Below are positions 57,165 to 64,000 of a stretch of DNA of 64,000 bases, one piece after another; position 1 is the stretch's first letter; each line of letters begins with the position of its first letter. The stretch spans positions 275,997-339,996 of the forward strand of contig MNCI01025089.1 in NCBI GenBank assembly GCA_015680685.1, given 5' to 3'. Below the pieces are notes generated by a model. The model did not search any database, had not been told where the DNA came from, and worked only from the letters and a program-made list of their open reading frames with translations. Source of the stretch: Gnetum montanum. Taxonomy: Eukaryota > Streptophyta > Gnetopsida > Gnetales > Gnetaceae. Position numbers and translations under genes: made by a program.

Positions 57165-57669
57165 CTATCGAAGCAAGGATGAATTTATAGTTGTTCTAGT
57201 AACAATACCACACTAGAAAATGGTAGAATTCTTCTTTTCTTTGCTACAGATCAAAAGCTTGATGATTAACATCGCAGATTTACTATTAATTTGAAATATT
57301 TGCATACATCTTGACTACAGTTTTATTATTCCAAAAAGCTGAACATCCTCATGATCTAGAGAATTTGCACATAAATTGGGAGTGACATAAGAAAATAATA
57401 ATATAGATAAATGGGTACTAGTTTTGATAAGTTACTATGATTTTTTGGGGCCATAACAATATGAATATATTTATGGCCATACCATAATGAGACATGAGAA
57501 AAAAACATGAGTCCTCCATGGCTCCCTAGTCTATCATGATGGTTGCAACTACAAGATATTCATCACCTATAAACATCTAACCCTATGGTGAATATAGCCA
57601 CTAGATACTTGGCTTCATTTTAAATTTCCTATAAATGTTGTAATTTCATGGCAATTGTAGCCTCCCAAT

Positions 57670-57830
57670 TGAAATGGTGGTTATAACCACTACAAAGGCC
57701 ACTTGTCAACTACAACTTTTTTATCTCCATGGTGACCACTTGGGAACTGAATGAGCCACTTGGCAACTAAATGGATCACTTGTCAACTGCAGCTTTTTTA
57801 TCTCTATGGTGGTTATAACCACCCATAATG
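57670..57830 (+). repeat. Short repeats with GTGGTTATAACCAC palindrome in the inserted LTR
   Basis: The 14-base palindrome GTGGTTATAACCAC occurs at 57677-57690 and 57809-57822, in a segment where CCACTTG-CAACTA and TTTTTTATCTC-ATGGTG phrases repeat, about 70-200 bases upstream of the TATA box. Possibly U3 regulatory repeats. Confidence 0.55.
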
Positions 57831-59252
57831 TTTGTAACTTGACTCACCTTCTCATGATGATTGTAACTACCTTAAGGTTACTATAAAATGGCTTCAAGGG
57901 TAGGAAGGAAGGTCTAGGGGGAGGTGGGCCTCACTTTGGGTCTTGGTGGCTAGAGAGAAGAGCATTTGTAAAGAAGACATTGTAAAAGATTACTTGTAAG
58001 ATGACTTGTTAAAGAAAAAATTTTAGCCCCTTTGTCATTGTCCTGTGAGTTATGATTATTTCTGTTATTCTATTTAAATTGTTTAGCTAGTGGTTTAGAT
58101 AGTATCATGCTTGGTAAGTAATTTTGGGATTTTTAGACTACTCTTATTGTTCTTGTTGCATGATAGAAAATTTCTATTAAAATTTTTCCATAGAAGAGCT
58201 TGTGTTTGAAAGCCTTAAGAGAATTTTAGTAGCAAATTTTATTATTGTGCAATGTATAAGAACCGCTATTAAGATTGTTGTAAGAGAGCCTCTACATGTA
58301 GTCAAGCCATTGAACGATTCAATAGTCAAGAGGGTTCAAAAAATCTTTGGTATTTTGATAAGACCAGAATAGCTTCTTTTATCTTTAAAGTGAATCTCCA
58401 TGGTATTTCAATCATAAAGTGTCAAGTCTTTTGAAGGTTCTATTGAATGCAATTGTTGACATCCATTATCGAGCCAAAATAGAGTCTAGTACGTGATAGT
58501 TTACATAGCAATTTGTTTTTGTAGCATAGTAGGATTGTCTTGAAGAAATTGCTTATTAAAGTAATTATTGAATTTGGGATAGCTTTATTGCGAAGTTTTT
58601 ACTCGTATCATTTTACCTTGTTTAAACATTTGAGATCTTTACACAAATTTGCTTTCTTTTTCTCTTCTTTCTATTTCCATTGAATCTCGCTATCTTTCTA
58701 GTTTTCTTTTGGAACTATCTCTTTCTCTAGGGAAAATTAGAAGTAGATTCACAGATTTGTGCTCAAATGTTTTTGCAAAAATTTATTTGTTACAAGTAGG
58801 TATTATAAGGACCACATAGACTAGACAATTGAACAGAATAGGAACTCTCAACAACCACAGTACTTTGCAAAGTTAGCTGAATCTCTTTAAGATAAGTCAT
58901 TTATAGTTTTACACGCAACCCAATCATTTCATTTTTCACAACAGCACACACACATACTCACATTAACTACTAAGTCTATTTGGAGGTATTTGTGCCTTGG
59001 TGTTGCCAGAGACCAACAAGCACCTAAATCCTATTTGAGGACACTCGTTGGCAATCGCATCCCAAATGGTCGCCAACAATTAGCATATGCCATTGTAGCT
59101 CACTTGTACAACTAGTTCATAGGACCAAATTTCTATTTTTTGAATATGCTTAAAATTGATTTTACAAGCTATGTTATTAGAGCATATTGAGAAAATCTTA
59201 TATGTAGAACCNCCACTCTACTTGAAAGCTAACATGGTAGAGTTCTTTAGTG

Positions 59253-59381
59253 NNNNNNNNNNNNNNNNNNNNNNNNNNNNNNNNNNNNNNNNNNNNNNNN
59301 NNNNNNNNNNNNNNNNNNNNNNNNNNNNNNNNNNNNNNNNNNNNNNNNNNNNNNNNNNNNNNNNNNNNNNNNNNNNNNNNN
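59253..59381. other. Assembly gap (129 N)
   Basis: Unsequenced; separates the G5 3' LTR from element C. Confidence 0.95.
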
Positions 59382-59539
59382 AACATTCATTAGGATTCTC
59401 CTAAGTGAGTAGATAGGAGAATAATTTATCATACCAATTTGTGATTCTGGAAGGCATTGTGATTTTAGTTGCCTTTACAAAAAGTAAGTCATCTAGAAAT
59501 TAATTAGACAAATTTTCTTCATTAATCTTATTATCCCAC

Positions 59540-60690
59540 ATTAACAAAGACAAGTGATCAAAAATAACATTTTCAATTCCCTTTTTGTCCACCATTGTTA
59601 TATCAAATTCTATAGGATCATGAGCCACCATATGATACAAGGATTCATTGTCAATTTATTCATGAGAAATCCAATGACATTGTAATTAATGTGTATGAAA
59701 ACTAGATATTTAAGCACATAGTTCCTGAATTTTTCAAGAGTATACAACACCATAATTACTTCTTTTTTTATCATGGTGTAGTTGAGCTATGCATCTACAA
59801 TGCTCGTACTAGCACAATGAATGCAATATGGATGTTTGTGCTCATCCATTTGTGTAATTACTACTTCCAAGATATAATTGGATGCATCTTTCATGATGTG
59901 AAATGGTTTGAACCAATATGGTACTCATAGGATTACTTTTTCTATGAGCTTTTTCTTCAAGAGTTGAAATGCTCGTTTGCATCCCTCTATCCATTCAAAT
60001 GTTGCATCCTACTTAGTTAGCTCCACTAGTCACTTGGCAATTTAAAAGAAATTTTTAATGAAGTGCCTATAATAACATGTGTATCTAAGGAATGACCTCA
60101 TAACTTTGATTATTTGAGGTTATTTGGCAGTTCCTTGTATGATCCTTATCTTTTCTAGATTCACCTAAATGCATTTTTCTAAGATCCAATGTCTAAGGAC
60201 AATGCCCTCTTGGACCATTAAATGGCTCTTCTATTAGTTGAGCTTTAGGTTAGTTTCCACATACTATTTTAGTACTTTCATTCTAGTGTTAATTTGTTGT
60301 TGAAAGATGCTAAGAATAAGATGTTGAAATGTTATAGGAGAATTACACAGACTAAAAGGCATATGTTTATATGAAAAAGTCCCATAGGAACTTGTAAATG
60401 TAGTTTTTTCTTAGTCCTATGGTGTAAGTTGGATTTGGCTATAATTACTGTATCCATCAAGAAAACTATAATACTATGACCTACTATAGTATCAAACACT
60501 TGATCCATAAGTGATCCATAAATGGAAAAGGAGGATTATCCTTGAAGGTATCCATGTTTAACAGCTTAAAATCTATACAGATCTTCATTGCCCTCCTTTC
60601 TTTGGTACAATGACAAGTGAACTCACCCACTCAATGTTTGCCATAGGAGAGATGAATCCAAATTTTAAGAGTTTTTAATCTCTTTTTTAA
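59540..60690 (-). pseudogene. Gypsy RT and RNase H of element C
   Basis: Minus-strand RT pieces: MKICIDFKLLNMDTFKDNPP, FLDGYSNYSQIQL, KHMPFSLCNSPITFQHLIL, KSHLMVQEGIVLRHWILEK, VMRSFLRYTCYYRHFIKNFF. RNase H follows: FKPFHIMKDASNYILEVVIT, YTLEKFRNYVLKYLVFI, MNKLTMNPCIIWWLMIL. It parallels E1 7008-8190 segment by segment. The YMDD-equivalent box is not recognisable. Many stops. Confidence 0.8.
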
Positions 60691-60999
60691 TAACTTGCTT
60701 AAATTTTGAGTTTAACCTTCTTTGTCATTTTCTTTTGGGCTTGATAGTAATGTCTATGTAGATTCAATGCTATCATATGCATGGATATATTCCTATTATT
60801 TCATCATATGGCCAAGCTAGTGCTGCCTACCATTTGTTCACTACTCTTGATAACTTCTCTTTCTACTCCTTGGTAAGGTGGAAATTTATAATTGCTAGTC
60901 TTCCATTATTTAAGAACACATATCCTAAGGATTTTGGTAATGTTTTTAGTTCCATAGATTCTAGTTTATAGGTTTCTAGAATTTCCAACTCTCCTCAAT

Positions 61000-61560
61000 C
61001 TACTCCTGTTTTCTTTATGTTTGGCATATGTAAGAGTTGGGTACCTTCTTGTTTTGTGGTTCTCGTGTATAAGCATCTTTGAATACTAGTAGATTTGACA
61101 CACATTTTACATGTTGCGATGAGTATACTTTTGATTGTCCATATTTTCTCTATGCAGTTGCACCTAGTATTATTGTATGCAATGCATGGAACTCTCTTCT
61201 TGTCTATATTTCCAAATTCATTTTCCTTGGAGGTTTCCAATGAGAGGTCTTTAACTCCTAACTTAGCATCAATGGTACTTAGGCAAGCTCTTCCCATAAT
61301 AATTGCGAAGTCCCCCTTGTAATTGTCCACATGAATTACTAGGAAATTTGCTAGATATAAGTCTCCACTAATAGTGGAATAATGTCCTTTACCAATCCTA
61401 ATGGAAACGTAATGGATTGATCTACAAGTTTCAACCTAATATTACACTTTTTAAGTGGAGGTAGATTTCATGTCTTATACATTTCCTAGGAAATAAAATT
61501 CATGTTGGAACTTCAATCTAATAGGGCCCTACATAGGTTATTTCTTATAATCTATAAATC
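61000..61560 (-). pseudogene. Gypsy protease of element C
   Basis: Open block 61330-60995 reads MDNYKGDFAIIMGRACLSTI, LGVKDLSLETSKENEFGNID, KKRVPCIAYNNTRCNC, matching the C-terminal half of the E1 and E2 proteases. The active-site half lies near 61560-61440 and is badly degraded. Confidence 0.75.
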
Positions 61561-62018
61561 AATTAAGGAGCTTGCAAGATCAAATCTTTTCCTAGAAAGG
61601 TGTCTTACCTTTATCTAATCTATCATGACATGGATTAACATGATAGTTTGAATGTTTTGAGGTTTTTGATTTGAAGGTGGCTTGGTAGAGATTCCTTGGG
61701 TAACTTGAAAAACTTCTACAACCACAAATGTATTCGATGACTTAGATGGACTATTACGATACAAAATGGTCTTTTGGTGGTTTTTGTTTAGAACCACTTG
61801 CATTATCATCTACTTGCAAGTTTATGGATATTGTGCCATTTCACTATAAAGGATGTAGAGGCATTTCATCTTGCATAGGTGTTGCAAGTAATAAATGAGT
61901 GGAGGTATGAGGTGCAAGGTGTTGTGAATGGTAAGCATTATATGCAAAGGGAGAGTCACCTTCTAGAGTGGTAGGTCTCTGATCTTTGGAAGAATAGTAA
62001 TGATTCTAAGAGGTGTGG

Positions 62019-62821
62019 TGATGAGTGGTGAGGTACCCCTACACTCAACCATACAAATACAAGCATTTCACGCATGATCTGGTCGAACTCCAAGGACTAA
62101 GTGCTTACACGCCTTAATGGAACACTCAAGGTTAATCAATCGTTGTCTTCCCAAACTTACTTGTATTGTCATGATTGTATGGTTAAGTAAGCTTGAGGTA
62201 TATGATTTATATAGATTTTATATTTTTATGTCTTCTACTAGTAAAGGAAAGGGAGAGAGAACTAAGTTACTAACTTACATCAACTATTCATTAACTAGTT
62301 TCCAAATGTTCCTAACACTAGTATCCATTCCTACTTACCGCATACATCCTACACCAGTGCAACGTTGCTGGACTTACCAACGCTAGTTGCTACTGGGTTA
62401 TCAAGCGCTACACGCATGCTCGAAGCAGTCGTATTGAATGTATTTAATTAATGGGATTAAGGGTTGAGAAATATATTAATTAACTAGGAAAGCACTAAAA
62501 AATCATTAATTTATAATTAGCTTAATTTGTATGCTGCAAGGTTTATCACAAATTTCTTCTTTATTACCGTACACAAAATTGTGCTCAAGTACAAATTGCT
62601 CAAATAAAGATCTGTTCACTCTATGACTCCTACTGCGGACACACAGAAATAATTCTAACTCTGGAATAACAAAACTACAAGAATCTGGCTAAGGGTCTAA
62701 ATCTAACTCTTGGAACAAAGGCACCACCTCTTATTTATAGAAGATGAGGCAAGACGCAATATCGTGTATGCGATATTGCATGGCAAATGCGACATCACGT
62801 ACACGATATCATGGCTCATCA
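62019..62821 (-). repeat. 3' LTR of E3 (803 bp)
   Basis: Minus strand starts TGATGAGCCATGATATCGTG and ends CCACTCATCA. U3 holds CGATATTGC/GCAATATCG inverted words, with TATAAATA at 62731-62738 reversed. Closely similar to 41789-42435 in R-U5. Confidence 0.88.
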
Positions 62822-63714
62822 TAACCCATGATTGAATGAAAAATCATCCTCGATTTCCTTACAAAATATTGGGACGGTATGGGATTATTGACTTGAACGA
62901 TAACTAATTGTGAATGGGGTGACATGTGAATGGATTATTCATTACAATACATGACAATATTAGTGTTCATGACTACAAAAATGAACACTATACACAATTG
63001 ACATCCAACCTTATTTGGTAGCTGAGGAAGAAGAGAGAGAGAGAGAGAAAAGGAAGAAGACATGTTTTTGTTGACACCAGGATTGCACCTTCCATTGTCC
63101 ATCCATAACCGCGCCATTGATCTTGTTCCCTGCACAACTGTTCTAGCACTAGTCCATCCTGAGTGTTCCTCCAAACCTAGTCCATTGTTGTATGATTGCC
63201 ATCTACACAAAAAACACAGTCACATATGAGCAAAGATAAGTAAGTCACAATATAGTTGATACCTTGCCTTGTTGTAAGGTCCATTGGCTAAGTTATGATA
63301 TGGCTAATACAGATTTTAGAGATATAACACTGGTGACTACCCAAGATGTAAGGGTTAGGAAAATTGAAAAAATTGGACCAAGGCCCCCATGACTAGGAGT
63401 GATCCTCCGGTAGAGATAGAATGGAAAAAGATAAGGAATAAGAAAGATGGTGAAAAAGAAACAACGACAATGCTAATAAAATGGATGTTAGAGATGGGAA
63501 TGAACAAAACAAATGTTGATTGCAGAAATTTTTAAGGGAAAGAAGTTAACTGATGCATCAAATAGGAATGCCAATGGGTCTTCCCCAAAGTAGGCTCATG
63601 CCCTTTATGTCCTAACAAACCCTCATTCAAAGAGTCCGTAGGCTCTAGGAATGTCTTTTGGAAGCAAGAGTTAAAGACTTAACCACAAGAATTCACCAAA
63701 GAGAAAATAATGCA

Positions 63715-63987
63715 TCAAAAAAAATTTAAACTACTGATACAACCGATAATGAGGTGGAAAATGAGGAAAGAATGATGGAAAGAATGGAATGGAATGGAGT
63801 CCCAAGAACAAGGTGGTGTATAGTCCCTTGTGTATTTATGGTTAATGTAACAGAGTATATCTAATTCCAAATCCAGCCTCACATAATCCACATCTAGTGA
63901 CTTAGCATTAACACACTTAGCTAATCCAACCTCTTGAAGTAACAAGAATGCCTCCACCAAATATTCACCACCATTCTGAAGAAACAA
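63715..63987 (-). pseudogene. Small conserved 3' reading frame of E3
   Basis: Reads NGGEYLVEAFLLLQEVGLAK, CVNAKSLDVDYVRLDLELDI and a Phe/His/Ile-rich tail, open for about 90 codons with no stop. It corresponds to E1 10369-10629 and E2 37572-37455. Unknown function. Confidence 0.45.
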
Positions 63988-64000
63988 GATAGGGAAAAGT

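Larger units (their letters stand above)
55784..59078 (+). mobile_element. 3295-bp solo-LTR-like insertion carrying host-gene sequence
   Basis: Ends TGTTGACACATTTTGGCC...GTCGCCAACA with a 5-bp TSD, so it was inserted by a retroelement-type integrase. The first bases resemble G5-type LTR starts (ACATTTT-x-GCCATT), and the last 1.1 kb (57990-59078) resembles R-U5 of the G5 LTR (ttagctagtg-ttagatagtat; GGTAT-TG-GCCTTG; ACAA-CACCTAAA). A TATA box (CTATAAAATGG) lies near 57890. No internal retroelement genes and no second LTR are present, so a solo LTR fits best. Its U3 contains an AWPM-19-family gene copy (56252-56815) and a convergent unidentified ORF (57164-56953). Confidence 0.7.
44899..59252 (+). 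mobile_element. Ty3/gypsy element G5 with ~3.4 kb LTRs (Tat-like), 3' LTR interrupted
   Basis: 5' LTR 44899-48328, internal region 48329-54387 with gag, protease, an RNase H-like domain, RT, RNase H and integrase, polypurine tract 54361-54387, 3' LTR from 54388. The 3' LTR carries a 3295-bp insertion (55784-59078) and is cut by the gap at 59253. Long LTRs plus two RNase H domains point to the Tat branch of plant gypsy elements, known to carry an added RNase H. Coding parts are heavily decayed. Outer TSD cannot be tested because the right end is missing. Confidence 0.8.
54388..59252 (+). repeat. 3' LTR of G5, split by an insertion and cut by a gap
   Basis: 54388-55783 and 59084-59252 together match 44899 to about 46440 of the 5' LTR. 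The reading CTACATTAG|CATATGCC across the insertion restores the 5' LTR wording CACATTAGCATC. The remainder should lie in the gap at 59253-59381 or has been lost, since 59382 onward is another element. Confidence 0.82.
59382..62018 (-). mobile_element. Gypsy remnant (element C): gag end, protease, RT, RNase H
   Basis: Minus-strand E1-family element, decayed. It begins on the right inside the gag C-terminus (62018) at the border of the E3 LTR and runs left through protease, RT and RNase H to the gap; integrase and LTRs are not in the window. Abutting a TG...CA LTR end with no PBS suggests E3 inserted into it. Confidence 0.78.
62019..64000 (-). mobile_element. Gypsy element E3: 3' region and 3' LTR, continues past right edge
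   Basis: On the minus strand E1-type 3' region (64000-62822) leads into an LTR (62821-62019). The 3' region matches 36770-37600 of E2 closely and E1 10330-11523. The LTR's inner neighbour is 3' region, so this is a 3' LTR; what lies beyond it (62018 leftwards) is element C. Confidence 0.78.

Noticed and set aside
55784-59078. AWPM-19 copy as an ordinary host gene at its native locus
   Set aside because: The whole block lies between TSDs inside a retroelement LTR and has three in-frame stops.
44899-59252. Endogenous pararetrovirus (caulimovirid-like) origin for G5
   Set aside because: Integrase, a polypurine tract and long LTRs are present and no movement-protein motif was seen, so it is an LTR retrotransposon.
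62019-62821. 5' LTR of element C
   Set aside because: No PBS lies inside it, and its outer side is E1-type 3' region, as expected for a 3' LTR.

Overview
This window looks like intergenic DNA from a large, repeat-rich plant nuclear genome. It is AT-rich and poor in long ORFs, and most of it is LTR retrotransposons in various states of decay, several nested in one another. Recognisable host-gene sequence is limited to one laccase terminal exon and one AWPM-19-family copy. Old, stop-riddled elements, very long LTRs and sparse genes suggest a gymnosperm, but that is inference; I cannot name a species. Two assembly gaps (35861-36769 and 59253-59381) and three single Ns (23530, 23667, 59212) are present.

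Layout. 1-895: minus-strand Ty1/copia 5' end (LTR, primer site, gag start). 2867-12344: the best preserved element, a complete but dead plus-strand Ty3/gypsy element (E1), with 821-835 bp LTRs, a TSD (ATAAT), gag-PR-RT-RNaseH-INT and a 1.9 kb 3' region. 14743-15360: three seemingly identical 206-bp tandem repeats. 16235-19744: Ty1/copia element with both LTRs, lacking the RT N-terminal half and most of RNase H. 20.7-21.7 kb: weak tRNA-SINE-like pieces. 21873-22837: minus-strand LTR related to E1. 23354-23666: perfect inverted repeat that looks artefactual. 24150-27060: minus-strand gypsy derivative (E4) without pol and with a ~1 kb internal tandem duplication. 28271-28476: laccase last exon beside a CpG-rich island.

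29.9-32.45 kb: minus-strand gag fragment against a plus-strand gypsy 3' end. 32454-35160: U3 part of a long LTR, minus strand. 36770-42435: minus-strand gypsy derivative (E2) with gag and protease but no RT, RNase H or integrase. 42655-43360: unidentified degenerate ORF. 44899-59252: a Tat-like Ty3/gypsy element (G5) with ~3.4 kb LTRs and an RNase H-like domain upstream of RT. Its 3' LTR is interrupted by a 3295-bp TG...CA insertion with 5-bp TSDs (55784-59078), best read as a solo LTR of a related family, and this carries a full-length but stop-broken AWPM-19 gene copy. 59382-62018: minus-strand gypsy pol/PR remnant (element C), into which another minus-strand gypsy element (E3, 62019 to the window end) appears inserted.

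The elements do not form a pathway; they record successive insertions. The E1-family copies (E1, E2, E3, E4, C and fragments) share the LTR start TGATGAG, short U3 promoters with repeated palindromes, an Arg/Asp/His/Ser-rich gag segment and a small conserved reading frame in the 3' region. Most in-frame stops can be explained as C-to-T or G-to-A changes, as expected for methylated, silenced DNA.
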